Assembly (NCBI RefSeq): GCF_003234565.1
Contig: NZ_QKTU01000001.1
Location: 310,001-374,000, forward strand
Length of the DNA stretch: 64,000 nt
Source of the DNA: Curtobacterium sp. MCBD17_013
GTDB lineage: Bacteria; Actinomycetota; Actinomycetes; Actinomycetales; Microbacteriaceae
Direction: 5' to 3'
The notes beneath the pieces are model-generated. The model made no database searches and was not told the DNA's origin. It was given only the letters and a program-made list of their open reading frames with translations. Made by a program: the position numbers and the translations under genes. This document shows, piece after piece, positions 25,129 to 34,658 of the stretch; position 1 is the first letter of the stretch, and every line of letters starts with the position of its first letter.

Positions 25129-27696
25129 ATGACCGGCAACCGCGGCGACCACCGTTCCGCCCACACGACCGGGGCCGGATCCCGAGCGACGAAGGGCACC
25201 CTCGCCGGCATCGTCGTCGCCGCGCTCGCCGGGGCGACCGTCATCGGCATCGCCGCGCCCGCGTCCGCGTCGCGGCTCCCGCCCGTCGTACCGGAGCCGA
25301 CGGTGCCGGCCTCCCACGCCTCCACCGGCTCCGCGTCCACCGGTGCGACACCGGCGGACACCCGGGTCGACCTCACCGTCGTGCTGACGCCGCGCGACCG
25401 CGCCGCGCTGCGTGACCTGCCCGCGAGGGCGCACGGCCTCTCCGCGCACCAGCGGGGGACCCGGATCGCCGGGACGAGCCCCACGACCTCGGGTCGCGCG
25501 CGGGTCGAGGCGGCACTCGTCGACGCCGGCTTCACCGTGTCCGACGCGGGGCCCTGGAACGTCAGTGCGAGCGGGACCGTGGCCGACGCGGAGGCCGTGT
25601 TCGGCGTCCGCGTCGTCGGCACCGGCACGCAGATGCACCCCGTCGGCCACCTGACCATGCCGGCGTCCTTCGGAGGCGCGGCAACCACCGTCCTCGGCCT
25701 CGATCGGCGGCTCGTCGCGGTGCCGGCAAGCGTGCCGGGGACGTCCGTCAGCGACTTCCGCACGGCCTACTCGGCCTCGGCGAACGCCGGCGCCGGCACC
25801 ACGATCGCCACCGTGCAGTTCTCCGGCTGGAACGCCGGGGACCTCGCCGCCTACGCGAACGCGGCGGGGACCGCTGTCCCGTCGGTGACACAGATCCCGA
25901 TCGACGGAGCGGACCCGACCACCCCGAGCGACACGAACGGCGGGGTCGAGGTCGCGCTCGACCAGGAGACCATCCTCGGGAACGCGCCCGCGGCCGCGCA
26001 GCGCATCTACTTCGTCAACCAGGACGCCCAGGGCGTGTACGACGCCTACAGCCGCATCGCGGACGACGTCGTGGCCCACGGCATCACCGCGGTCAGCGAG
26101 TCCTGGGGGTCCTGCGAGGCCGACATGGACCAGGCCACGCACGCAGCACTCGAGGACGCCATCGACCGCATCGTCGGAGCGGGCGCGACCATGTTCGCCG
26201 CGGTCGGCGACACGGGGGCGTCGTGCCAGGGCCTGTCCGGCCCGGCGACCAGCGTCCTCTACCCCGCAGCGAGCTCCGCGGTGGTCGCCGTGGGCGGCAC
26301 CAGCCTCACCGAGAACGCCGACGGCTCGTTCTCCGAGAGCGTGTGGAACAACAGCAGTGGTTCCGGCGGTGGCGGGTACGCCAGCCTCGACTCCGCGTCG
26401 TACCAGGCGGGGACGAACGCCGACCCGTCCCGGGGACGAGCCGTCCCCGACATCGCGGCCGAGGCCGACCCCTACCAGGGCCCCGGCATCTACACCAGCA
26501 GCACGAACGGCTGGGTGCTCGGTGGTGGGACGAGCCTGTCCACGCCGATGATGGCGGCGCAGCTCGCCACCACCCTCGCGGACCGCGGCTGCACGAGCGG
26601 CATCGGCGACATCCACGCCGCGATCTACGCCCACCCTGGTGACTTCCAGGACGTCACGAGCGGGTCGAACGGCACGTACCCGGCGACGGCGGGCTACGAC
26701 CTCGCGACCGGTCTCGGAAGCCCCAACTGGTCGAAGCTCCGCGGCGACCTGCCCGTCTCACCGGCGTGCTCGTCCACCCCGCCGGTGTCGAGCACCTCGC
26801 CCACGGGGACCCCGAGCCCGACGCCGACCGGCTCGCCCACGGCGGCTCCGACCGCCGCGCCGACGCGGACTCCGGCGCCGACCCCGTCGCCCACCCAGAC
26901 CCCGAAGCCGACCCCGTCGCCCACCCAGACTCCGGCGCCGACCCCGTCGCCCACCCAGACTCCGGCGCCGACCCCGTCGCCCACCCACACCCCGGCACCG
27001 CCGGTGACCGGGATCTCCGCCGACGGCACCAAGCTCCTCGGCGCCACCACCATGACGGCCGGCCAGAGCATCCACTCCCCGTCGCGTCAGTACCACCTCG
27101 ACATGCAGGCGGACGGCAACCTCGTCGAGTACGGCAACGGCCGCGCGCTCTGGGCGACCGGCACGACCCGGTACCACGGCGCGCACCTCGCACTGCAGGC
27201 GGACGGCAACGCCGTGCTGTACGCCGTCACGGGCAAGGCGGTGTGGGCCACGGGCACATCGGGGAAGGGAGCTGGCGCCGTCCTGAGCATCGACGACCAC
27301 GGGCGCCTGAGGCTCACCCGCAACGGCTCGACGTTGTGGAACAACAAGCGCCCCGGCGCGGACACCCTGACACCCGGCGCCGTGATCACCGCCGGTCAGT
27401 CCATCTGGGACTCCGCCGAGCGACGCCAGTTCGTCCTGCAGACGGACGGCAACGTCGTCGTCTACAAGGACGGGAAGGCGGTCTGGTCGACCCGTACGAG
27501 CGGCAGGGGCGGCGCGAAGCTGACCCTGCAGTCGGACGGGAACCTCGTGCTCTACACGAAGGCGGCCAAGGCCCTGTGGTCGAGCAAGACCAGTCGGTTC
27601 GGTGGCTCCGGGATGAAGCTCACGCAGCAGAGCGACGGGAACCTCGTCCTCTACAAGAACGGCAAGGCGGTGTGGGCCACCGGGACCAACCGGTGA
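25129..27696 (+). CDS. Secreted sedolisin (S53) protease with Thr/Pro linker and B-lectin repeats
   Basis: An 855-residue exported protein. Signal peptide (1-48, ASA-S cleavage), pro-kumamolisin activation domain (about 78-195), S53 catalytic domain (about 205-540), Thr/Pro-rich linker (about 550-625) and a bulb-type lectin region (628-855). The catalytic set fits Glu274 and Asp278 (EVALDQE), Asp361 (GDTGASC) and Ser469 (GGTSLSTP); [11 protein letters not shown] is the usual calcium-site end. The lectin part has six blades, five with the QxDGNxVxY-type mannose-binding signature and one degenerate. Sedolisins work at acidic pH. The ATG at 25129 follows AGGGAGG; no start further upstream has comparable support. 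The lectin would tether the protease to mannose-rich glycan, possibly the cell's own EPS or a plant/fungal surface. Confidence 0.92.
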   Translation: MTGNRGDHRSAHTTGAGSRATKGTLAGIVVAALAGATVIGIAAPASASRLPPVVPEPTVPASHASTGSASTGATPADTRVDLTVVLTPRDRAALRDLPARAHGLSAHQRGTRIAGTSPTTSGRARVEAALVDAGFTVSDAGPWNVSASGTVADAEAVFGVRVVGTGTQMHPVGHLTMPASFGGAATTVLGLDRRLVAVPASVPGTSVSDFRTAYSASANAGAGTTIATVQFSGWNAGDLAAYANAAGTAVPSVTQIPIDGADPTTPSDTNGGVEVALDQETILGNAPAAAQRIYFVNQDAQGVYDAYSRIADDVVAHGITAVSESWGSCEADMDQATHAALEDAIDRIVGAGATMFAAVGDTGASCQGLSGPATSVLYPAASSAVVAVGGTSLTENADGSFSESVWNNSSGSGGGGYASLDSASYQAGTNADPSRGRAVPDIAAEADPYQGPGIYTSSTNGWVLGGGTSLSTPMMAAQLATTLADRGCTSGIGDIHAAIYAHPGDFQDVTSGSNGTYPATAGYDLATGLGSPNWSKLRGDLPVSPACSSTPPVSSTSPTGTPSPTPTGSPTAAPTAAPTRTPAPTPSPTQTPKPTPSPTQTPAPTPSPTQTPAPTPSPTHTPAPPVTGISADGTKLLGATTMTAGQSIHSPSRQYHLDMQADGNLVEYGNGRALWATGTTRYHGAHLALQADGNAVLYAVTGKAVWATGTSGKGAGAVLSIDDHGRLRLTRNGSTLWNNKRPGADTLTPGAVITAGQSIWDSAERRQFVLQTDGNVVVYKDGKAVWSTRTSGRGGAKLTLQSDGNLVLYTKAAKALWSSKTSRFGGSGMKLTQQSDGNLVLYKNGKAVWATGTNR
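26869..26988. repeat. Four 30-bp in-frame tandem repeats (linker)
   Basis: Four 30-bp units (26869-26898, 26899-26928, 26929-26958, 26959-26988) each encode a ten-residue Thr/Pro module of the type [10 protein letters not shown]. Copy-number change would alter linker length without a frameshift. Confidence 0.9.
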
Positions 27697-27819
27697 CCGG
27701 GAACCGCCCCCGTCTGCATGAGGTGGGGGCACGTCCGGCCCGGTGACGGGCCCCGCCCGGTACCGGTACCGGTACGGTCGGTGTCGACCCGATCGGTCGA
27801 GGACGACGAGGAGTTGGCG

Positions 27820-28311
27820 ATGGCGGCACTGCGCGACCTGCAGCCCGAGGAGAAGCTTGAGCGCCTGCTCGCCGAGGAGCGTGAACTCGAGCAGGAGCGC
27901 TTCGACCTCGACGACGCATGGGCGGTCGGCTCCTGGCTGCGGGCGACCGCGATCGAGCGCGGGCTCGGCGTCGCCGTCGCCGTCGCCTTCGGTGAGCAGC
28001 GTGTGTTCCACGTCGCGACGCCCGGATCCGGCGCGGTGAACGACGCGTGGCTGGATCGGAAGTTCCGGGTCGTCCGCCACTTCGGGCACTCGACGCTCGC
28101 GGTCCGGACGCAGTACGAGGCCGACGGCACGACGTTCCGGGACTCCTCCGCGCTCGACCCGCTGCTGTACCAGGCGGCTGGGGGCGGATTCCCGCTCCGG
28201 GTCCGTGGCGCGCTCGTCGGGGTCCTCGGCGTCAGCGGACTCGAGATGCACGCCGATCACGAGTTGGTGGTGGAGGCGCTCCGGGCGCACCGCTCGGCCT
28301 CCAGCGCGTGA
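27820..28311 (+). CDS. UPF0303/haem-degrading-domain family protein
   Basis: A 163-residue protein of the UPF0303 group (PF03928-like, HbpS/GlcG relatives). It has the family blocks FGEQRVFHVATPGSG, WLDRKFRVVRHFGHST and GGGFPLRV-GxLVGVLGVSGL. The function of this subgroup is not established; haem or small-ligand binding has been suggested for relatives. The ATG at 27820 follows GAGGAG. Its stop overlaps the methyltransferase GTG by four bases, so the two are co-translated. Confidence 0.85.
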   Translation: MAALRDLQPEEKLERLLAEERELEQERFDLDDAWAVGSWLRATAIERGLGVAVAVAFGEQRVFHVATPGSGAVNDAWLDRKFRVVRHFGHSTLAVRTQYEADGTTFRDSSALDPLLYQAAGGGFPLRVRGALVGVLGVSGLEMHADHELVVEALRAHRSASSA

Positions 28312-28952
28312 GCGACCCGCTTCTCGAGCAGACCCGATCCGGGTACGACGCAGCGGCGGACACCTACGCGGAACACCTGCCGGACACGTCCTTCGAAGCG
28401 CCGATCGACATGGCGATGGTCGATCACTTCGCGCACATGCTCCCTCGTGCCGCGACCGTCCTCGACGCCGGATGCGGCACCGGCAGGATGCTCCGGCACC
28501 TGCAGGACCGTGACGGGACGATGCGGCTCACCGGCGTCGACATCTCGTCCGGGATGCTGGCCCACGCCGCCCGACGAGGGATCGCGGTCGACCTGCGGCA
28601 GAGCGACCTCGCGGCCCTGCCGTTCGACGACGCCACGTTCGCGGGCGTGCTCGCGTGGTACTCGATCATCCACACGGCACCCGACGGACTGCGGGACGTC
28701 GTCACCGAGGTGCGGCGGGTGCTCCGACCGGATGGCGTGTTCCTGCTCGGGTTCCAGGCCGGTACCGGCACACGGAGGATCGAGCGGCCGTACGGACAGG
28801 AGGCCCCCCTCACGGCGTTCCTGCACGAGCCGTCGTCGGTCACCGGGCTCCTGCGGTCACTCGGGTTCCGCGTCGACGCCGTCCTCGACCGCGCGCCCCG
28901 GCAGGTGGAGCGGCACCGGCAGGGGTTCGTGCTCGCGCGCACGGCGGGCTGA
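28308..28952 (+). CDS. Class I SAM-dependent methyltransferase
   Basis: A 214-residue methyltransferase with motif I VLDAGCGTGRML, a GVDISSGML acidic loop and LPFDDATF, all within a Methyltransf_11/25-type fold; a late LLGFQAGTG strand follows. Substrate unknown. The GTG at 28308 overlaps the previous stop (GTGA). A longer open frame begins inside the upstream gene and is rejected. Confidence 0.9.
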   Translation: MSDPLLEQTRSGYDAAADTYAEHLPDTSFEAPIDMAMVDHFAHMLPRAATVLDAGCGTGRMLRHLQDRDGTMRLTGVDISSGMLAHAARRGIAVDLRQSDLAALPFDDATFAGVLAWYSIIHTAPDGLRDVVTEVRRVLRPDGVFLLGFQAGTGTRRIERPYGQEAPLTAFLHEPSSVTGLLRSLGFRVDAVLDRAPRQVERHRQGFVLARTAG

Positions 28953-29158
28953 CCAGCCGACCAGGCGTACCGACGTGCATGGGACGGTCCTGGGCCGCCC
29001 CGATCCTCCACCCGCGTAGCGTCCGCTCTGCCACGTCAGCCCGGGTCCGGACGCCATCGGCCACCACCCGCGTCGTCGCTGCGACGCTCGACGCGCCGGA
29101 GCCGCACCACCGCCGAGAAACACACCGCCGGCACCGCCGGAGCAGACCAGGGAGCACC

Positions 29159-29701
29159 ATGTCCGAGAACAACACCGTCATCCGCAGCATGCACGACATC
29201 GGGCTCGCCGCCTGGTTCGGCGGGAACCTCATGGGGGCGACCGGCCTGAACGGTGCTGCGGCCGGAGCGAAGGACCCGGTCGAGCGGCTCACGCTGTCGG
29301 CGCTCGGGTGGAGCAAGTGGGCGCCGTTGCAGCTGGCGGCGCTCTCGGTCCACGCGATCGGTGGCGCCGGCCTGATCATCGCCAACCGGGACCGGCTCGG
29401 CGTGCAGCCGGAGGCCCGGACCAACACGGGCGTCAAGCTGACGCTCACGATCGTCGCCGCCGTGACGACCTTCTGGTCGGCATCGCTGGGCAAGAAGATG
29501 GCCGAGCACGCCTCCGAGGGCGCGGCCGGCACGACGGAGGCGTCGCCCGCCGCCTCCTCGACGCTCACGTCAGCGCAGCGTCAGCAGAAGATCCTGCAGT
29601 GGGTGACGCCGGTGCTCACGGGCATCCTGCTCGTGATGGGCGCCCAGCAGGGGGAGCAGCAGCGGTCCGCCGCCGGCGTCATCGACAAGCGGCGCCGCTG
29701 A
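29159..29701 (+). CDS. Hypothetical membrane protein
   Basis: A 180-residue protein I do not recognise as a named family. Three to four hydrophobic segments are visible (around 16-36, 55-77, 92-110 and 143-162), with an Ala/Thr/Ser-rich stretch before the last and a basic C terminus. The ATG at 29159 follows GGGAGC. It ends at a strong hairpin shared with the convergent ABC exporter gene. Confidence 0.75.
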   Translation: MSENNTVIRSMHDIGLAAWFGGNLMGATGLNGAAAGAKDPVERLTLSALGWSKWAPLQLAALSVHAIGGAGLIIANRDRLGVQPEARTNTGVKLTLTIVAAVTTFWSASLGKKMAEHASEGAAGTTEASPAASSTLTSAQRQQKILQWVTPVLTGILLVMGAQQGEQQRSAAGVIDKRRR

Positions 29702-29709
29702 CCGCACCA

Positions 29710-29761
29710 CCGACGGACGGGAGGGACGGCACGAGCTGGTGCCGTCCCTCCCGTCCGTCGG
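29710..29761. terminator. Bidirectional terminator with perfect 23-bp stem
   Basis: Arms 29710-29732 and 29739-29761 are perfectly complementary over 23 bp around a 6-base loop. It lies between the convergent stops at 29701 (plus) and 29793 (minus). Confidence 0.8.
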
Positions 29762-29792
29762 AGCGGGGTCGTCGCGAGCGGCGAGCGCGTCC

Positions 29793-32700
29793 TCATCGCG
29801 CGTCGACGGCCTCGTACGCCTGCCACATCGCCGCGTACCGGCCCTCGCGCGCGAGCAGCTCGTCGTGCGGGCCGAGTTCCGCGATCCGCCCTCCCGCGAT
29901 CACGGCGATGCGGTGCGCCGCGCGTGCCGTCTGCAGCCGGTGGGCGATGACGATCGTGGTCCGACCGGACGCGACGGTCTGCATCGCCGCCGTCACGCGC
30001 GCCTCGGTGAGCAGATCGAGGTTCGAGGTGGCCTCGTCGAGCAACAGGACCGCGGGATCGACGAGTTCGGCACGGGCGAGGGCGATGAGCTGCCGGTGCC
30101 CCGCGGAGAGGGACCGCCCCCGTTCCGACAGCTGGTGGTGGTAGCCGCCGGGCAGCTCGGACACGAACTCGTGTGCACCGACGGCGCGCGCCGCCGCCTC
30201 CACCTCGGCATCGGTGGCGTCCATCCGGCCGTACGCGATGTTGTCCCGGACGGTGCCGGTGAACAGGAACGCCTCCTGCGGCACGTACCCGAGTTGCCGG
30301 CGGTACGCCCGCAGGTCGAGCGTGCGGAGGTCCCGCCCGTCGACGAGGACGGCGCCGTCGTCCGGGTCGTAGAACCGCGCGATGAGCTTCATCACGGTCG
30401 ACTTGCCGGCGCCCGTCTCGCCGACGAACGCGATCGTCTCGCCCGGCCGCACGGCGAGCGTGACGTCGTGCAGTGCCTCCGGCGGTCGGACCGCCCTCGC
30501 CGGCGGGGCGGCGGACGCGATGCGCGGGTCGGCCGGGCCGCGGCGTTCCGCTGGACGCACGGGCGTGCGCACCACGGGATAGGCGAACCGCACCGACCGC
30601 AGCTCCAGCGCACCCGACAGGCGGGGCGGGACGACGGCGTCCGACGCGTCCGGGGTGAGGGTCTCGAGCGCCATGAGGTCGCTGATCCGCGACACCGACA
30701 CCCGGGTCTGCTGCCACGCGTCGAACACCTGCGACAGCTGCTGGATGGGCGAGAAGAACATGTCGATGTAGAGCAGGAACGCGATGAGCGCCCCGGACGT
30801 CAGGTGTCCGGACCCGATGAGCGTCGCGCCGACGCCGAGCACGATGACGTCGGCGACCCCGGACAGGAACTGCACGAACGGGAAGTACGTCGCGACGAGA
30901 CGCTGCGCCGCGATCCGCGAGTCGAGGTACCGCCGCCCCAGCGCGTGGAAGTGCCGCACCGTCGCGGCCTCGTGCACGAACGCCTGGGACTCGCGGACGC
31001 CGGACAGACTCTCCTGGAAGTCCGCGTTGACGACGGCGATGCGCTCACGCGCCTCGTCGTACAACCGGGAGGACCGGCTCCGGAACCACACGGTCGCCCC
31101 GGCGAGCGGGACCACGACCGACAGGGTCAGCAGACCGAGTTCGGGGTCGATGAGCACGAGCGCGACGCCGACCCCGACGAACGTCACGATCGACACGAGC
31201 GCCGAGAGCAGGCCGTTCTGGATGAGCGTCTCGAACTGGTCCACGTCCGTCGTCATCCGGGTCATCACCCGGCCCGCCATCTCACGCTCGTAGAAGTCGA
31301 GGGACAACCGCTGGAGCTGGGCGAAGATCCGGATCCGCAGACTCAGCATGATCCGCTGGGCCGCCTTGCCCGTCACGAAGGTCTCGGCCATGCCGTCGGC
31401 GAGGTCCGCGAGCGTCACCAGCAGGAACAGGGCCGCGGCGCCGAACAGCACGACCTCGGAACCCCGCTGCACGCCGTCGTCGATGCCGGTCTTGACGAGC
31501 ACCGGCCCGAGCAGGCCGGCGACCGCGTCGACCACGACGAACAGGAGGGCCAGCAGCAGCGGACGTCGGAACTCCCGCAGCAGCGTGGCGAGTGAGAACC
31601 GTCGGTCCTGCACGGTCTCGCGGTCGAGGTCGACCGTCGGGACGTCCCGGATCGGTCCGAGCGCCGCCACCAGCGCGAGCAGTTCCGGGGTCGCCGCGAA
31701 CATGCCGGCCATGCCCCGCCCGCTGCCGCGTCCGCGACCGCCGAGCCCCGCGCCGAGGCCACCACCGGGCCCCGACGTCGCGACCGTGGTCGCCGCAGCC
31801 GCTCCGGGCCTCCAGGCATCGTCCGTCACGCCGCCCGCCGCCTGCGCGAGCCGGCTCAGGGCGTCGATGTCACCCGCCGCGGCCGCCGCCGCGGTGTCGT
31901 CGGTCGCGTCGTCGTCGAGGCCGGTGACGAGCGCGCGGTACACCGCACTCGTGGCGACGAGGGACTCGTGCGTCCCCTCGTCGACGACGCGCCCGTGGTC
32001 GAGGACCAGGATGCGGTCGGCGAGGTGCAGCGTCGACTCGCGGTGGGCGATGAGGATCACCGTCCGGTCCCGGAGTTCGCCGCGGAGCGCGTCGTGGATC
32101 GACTGCTCGGTCGAGGCGTCGATCGCGCTCGTCGCGTCGTCGAGCACGAGGATCCGCGGATCGGACAGGATCGCCCGGGCGAGGGCGATCCGCTGCCGCT
32201 GCCCGCCGGACAACGACAGGCCACGCTCACCGACGACGGTGTCCAGCCCCTTCGGCAGCGCATCGATGAACCCGATCGCATGAGCGACCTCGGCCGCGTG
32301 GCGGATCTCCGCCTCGGTCGCGGAGGGACGCCCGTAGGCGATGTTCGCCCCGACCGTGTCCGAGAACAGGAAGCTGTCCTCGAACACCATGCCGATGGCG
32401 CCACGGATCGAGTGCAGGCTGAGGTCGCGGAGGTCGTGTCCGTCGAGCAGGACCCGCCCGGACTCCGGGTCGTGGAACCGGGCGACGAGGGACGCGACCG
32501 TCGACTTGCCGCTCCCGCTCGGCCCGACGAGGGCGACGCGCTCGCCGGGCCGCACCTGCAGGTCGAGCCCGTCGAGCGCAGGGTGGATGTCGGCACTCCC
32601 GGTCCCGTAGGAGAAGGTCACACCCTCGAACACGACGTCGCCCCGGACGTGGTCCACCGCCACGGCGTCCGGCGCGTCCCGGATCGCGGGCTCCCGGTCG

Positions 32701-33650
32701 ATGAGCTGGAAGATCCGCTCGATGCCGACCTGCGCTTGCTGTCCGATCGTCAGCACGCCCGCGAGCTGCCGAGCGGGCGCCATGAGCGCGGCGACGTAGC
32801 TCGTGAACGCGAGGAACGTGCCGATGGTGATCCGGCCCTCCAGGGCGAGCCACCCGCCCAACGCGAGGATCGCGACCTGCGCGAGGGTCGGGATCGACTC
32901 GAGCAGGGGCTGGAACCGCGCCTGGATCCGCACCGAACGCATCTGCGCGCCGTAGAGGCCGGTCGCGACGCGCGTCAGGTGCTCGACCTCGTGCCGCTCC
33001 CGGCCGAACGCCTTGACGACGCGGACCCCGTTGACGTCCTCGTCGACGATCTGCGCCACCTCGCCCTCGCGCTGCTGGGCGTCCCAGGTCGCCGGCATGA
33101 TCCTGCGCCGCATCCGGTACGCCGTCACGACGAGGACCGGCACCATCACGAGGCTGACCAGGGCGAGCAGGGGTGACAGCGTGAACATCACGACGATCGA
33201 CAGGACCATCAGGATCACGTTGCCGCTCATGATCGGCAGCATGTTGAGCAGGCCCTGCACGAGCGCCGAGTCGGAGTTCGCCCGGCTGACGAGCTGCCCC
33301 GTCGGCATCTGGTCGAGGCTCGCGAAGTCCATGCGCTGCAGGTGGTCGTGCATGTCGTTGCGGAGGTCGTTCTGCACCTCGAGCGCCACCCGGCCGCCGC
33401 GGTACCGCCGCAGGTACGTGAAGCCGAACGTCGCGGCGGCGAGCGCCAGGAGCAGCGCCAGCCACGGTCCGAGCGGCGAGGTGTGCGCGACGATCACGCC
33501 GTCCACGATGCGACGGGCGACGAGCGGTACGACGACCTGGCAGAGGCTCCCGAGCAGCGCCGCGACGAGCGAGATGACGACGCTCCTGCGGTGGCGGAGC
33601 ATGTAACGCCAGAGGCGGCGGATCCAGCCCTCGGTGCTCGGGTCGGTCAC
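29793..33650 (-). CDS. Fused heterodimer-type ABC exporter (TMD-NBD-TMD-NBD)
   Basis: A 1285-residue single-chain ABC exporter made of two full half-transporters joined by a Gly/Ala/Arg-rich linker. NBD1 has GPSGSGKST, signature LSGGQRQR and Walker B ILVLDDATS, with Asp where the catalytic Glu should be. NBD2 has GETGAGKST, a degenerate signature LSAGHRQL and Walker B VLLLDEATS. One composite ATP site is therefore canonical and the other degenerate, as in heterodimeric multidrug exporters of the BmrCD/TM287-288 type. GTG at 33650 is chosen because a TAGAGT -10 box ends seven bases upstream (leaderless start). Drug, lipid or peptide export is possible; the substrate is unknown. Confidence 0.93.
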   Translation of the reverse strand: MTDPSTEGWIRRLWRYMLRHRRSVVISLVAALLGSLCQVVVPLVARRIVDGVIVAHTSPLGPWLALLLALAAATFGFTYLRRYRGGRVALEVQNDLRNDMHDHLQRMDFASLDQMPTGQLVSRANSDSALVQGLLNMLPIMSGNVILMVLSIVVMFTLSPLLALVSLVMVPVLVVTAYRMRRRIMPATWDAQQREGEVAQIVDEDVNGVRVVKAFGRERHEVEHLTRVATGLYGAQMRSVRIQARFQPLLESIPTLAQVAILALGGWLALEGRITIGTFLAFTSYVAALMAPARQLAGVLTIGQQAQVGIERIFQLIDREPAIRDAPDAVAVDHVRGDVVFEGVTFSYGTGSADIHPALDGLDLQVRPGERVALVGPSGSGKSTVASLVARFHDPESGRVLLDGHDLRDLSLHSIRGAIGMVFEDSFLFSDTVGANIAYGRPSATEAEIRHAAEVAHAIGFIDALPKGLDTVVGERGLSLSGGQRQRIALARAILSDPRILVLDDATSAIDASTEQSIHDALRGELRDRTVILIAHRESTLHLADRILVLDHGRVVDEGTHESLVATSAVYRALVTGLDDDATDDTAAAAAAGDIDALSRLAQAAGGVTDDAWRPGAAAATTVATSGPGGGLGAGLGGRGRGSGRGMAGMFAATPELLALVAALGPIRDVPTVDLDRETVQDRRFSLATLLREFRRPLLLALLFVVVDAVAGLLGPVLVKTGIDDGVQRGSEVVLFGAAALFLLVTLADLADGMAETFVTGKAAQRIMLSLRIRIFAQLQRLSLDFYEREMAGRVMTRMTTDVDQFETLIQNGLLSALVSIVTFVGVGVALVLIDPELGLLTLSVVVPLAGATVWFRSRSSRLYDEARERIAVVNADFQESLSGVRESQAFVHEAATVRHFHALGRRYLDSRIAAQRLVATYFPFVQFLSGVADVIVLGVGATLIGSGHLTSGALIAFLLYIDMFFSPIQQLSQVFDAWQQTRVSVSRISDLMALETLTPDASDAVVPPRLSGALELRSVRFAYPVVRTPVRPAERRGPADPRIASAAPPARAVRPPEALHDVTLAVRPGETIAFVGETGAGKSTVMKLIARFYDPDDGAVLVDGRDLRTLDLRAYRRQLGYVPQEAFLFTGTVRDNIAYGRMDATDAEVEAAARAVGAHEFVSELPGGYHHQLSERGRSLSAGHRQLIALARAELVDPAVLLLDEATSNLDLLTEARVTAAMQTVASGRTTIVIAHRLQTARAAHRIAVIAGGRIAELGPHDELLAREGRYAAMWQAYEAVDAR

Positions 33651-33657
33651 GCGCGCC

Positions 33658-33686
33658 ACTCTACGCCGGATGGTTCCGGCTCCGAA
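33658..33686 (-). promoter_or_regulatory. Promoter of the ABC exporter, leaderless transcript
   Basis: On the minus strand TTCGGA (33686-33681) and TAGAGT (33663-33658) are 17 bp apart. The -10 box ends seven bases before GTG 33650, so transcription and translation would start at about the same base. Confidence 0.5.
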
Positions 33687-33691
33687 CCATC
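33669..33691. promoter_or_regulatory. Operator candidate over the exporter promoter
   Basis: Perfect 8-bp arms GATGGTTC (33669-33676) and GAACCATC (33684-33691) surround a 7-bp spacer. The right arm covers the -35 box of the exporter promoter, a typical position for a repressor. No regulator gene is adjacent. Confidence 0.5.
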
Positions 33692-33735
33692 TGCGTGCGG
33701 CCGTCGTCGCCGCTACCAGTGGGTACGCTTCGCGG

Positions 33736-34047
33736 GTGGATGCGACGCAGCCCTCCGGGACGACGAGACGACGGATCGAGCTGCGGCTCCGGAAGCCGGC
33801 GCTGGCGTGGTTCGCCCGACCGACCGTCGTGGTCGACGGACGCGGGCACCCGGCGCAGTGGGGGACCGGCACGTGGGCGGTGTCGGACGCGGGCGGCACC
33901 GAGATCGCCGTGTACCTCTACAACCGCGTGTGGCGCTTCGGCGCGGCCAGCACCACCGTCGGTGGGGGCGGAGCGGCCCCCGCGGTCCTCGAGTACCGCG
34001 TCGGTGTCCTGCCGACCGCGCGGGGGCGGCTCGTCTCGCTGCGCTGA
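33736..34047 (+). CDS. Small hypothetical protein
   Basis: A 103-residue protein beginning VDATQPSGTTRRRIELRLRK, rich in beta-strand-like segments (PTVVVDGRGHPAQWGTG, EIAVYLYNRVWRFG). I do not recognise the family. Codon use matches its neighbours and TACGCT ends six bases before GTG 33736, indicating a leaderless start; it is divergent from the ABC exporter over 85 bp. Confidence 0.65.
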   Translation: MDATQPSGTTRRRIELRLRKPALAWFARPTVVVDGRGHPAQWGTGTWAVSDAGGTEIAVYLYNRVWRFGAASTTVGGGGAAPAVLEYRVGVLPTARGRLVSLR

Positions 34048-34160
34048 GACACGCGTTCCCTGGGAAGCACCGGTGTCCTCGTCCCACGGCTCCGGCCACC
34101 CGACGCGTAGGAAGGGCTGCAGCGGCCGGCGTCCGGTCGGTCCGAGACGAAGGAGACGAC

Positions 34161-34517
34161 ATGGCACAGGGAGTAGCGGCGGTCTGGGTGCCCGTCACGG
34201 ACATGCAGCGCGCGGTCGCGTTCTACCGCGACACGCTCGGACTCGAGGTCACGCACGAGGGTGACGACTGGAGCGAGATCGACGGCGGTGGCCTGCGCAT
34301 CGGCCTGAACGCCCGCGAGGACGCGAAGCCCGCGAGTGACGGCGGCGCCGTCATCACGTTCCAGCCGGACGGGAGCATCGAGGACGAGATCGCGACGCTC
34401 AAGGAGCGCGGTGCCGACATCGAGGGCTCCGTCAGCGAGCACCCGTGGGGTCGGATCATGCCGTTCAAGGACTCCGAGGGCAACGACCTGCAGTACTACA
34501 CGCCGCCGCAGGGCTGA
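34161..34517 (+). CDS. VOC (glyoxalase/bleomycin-resistance fold) protein
   Basis: A 118-residue vicinal-oxygen-chelate protein of one domain: two beta-alpha-beta-beta-beta halves with AVWVPVTDMQRAVAFYRDTLGL at the start and WGRIMPFKDSEGNDLQYY at the end, where the metal Glu/His ligands usually lie. Its reaction cannot be assigned. The ATG at 34161 follows AAGGAGA. Confidence 0.88.
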   Translation: MAQGVAAVWVPVTDMQRAVAFYRDTLGLEVTHEGDDWSEIDGGGLRIGLNAREDAKPASDGGAVITFQPDGSIEDEIATLKERGADIEGSVSEHPWGRIMPFKDSEGNDLQYYTPPQG

Positions 34518-34658
34518 CCGCGCCACGGGGCGGGCGGGAGGGACGTGCGGCGGCTGCCGCTGAGCGACTCGACCGCACGCACCGCCCCCGGCGGGGAGTA
34601 GCGTCCGCCTCGGCACCCGACGCCGCGGTCCGTGGCGCCCGACGAAGGAGGTCCCGCC

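Noticed and set aside
33651-33899. Upstream extension of the ABC exporter to 33899
   Set aside because: It would read through the promoter and the divergent small gene; the leaderless GTG at 33650 has a matching -10 box.
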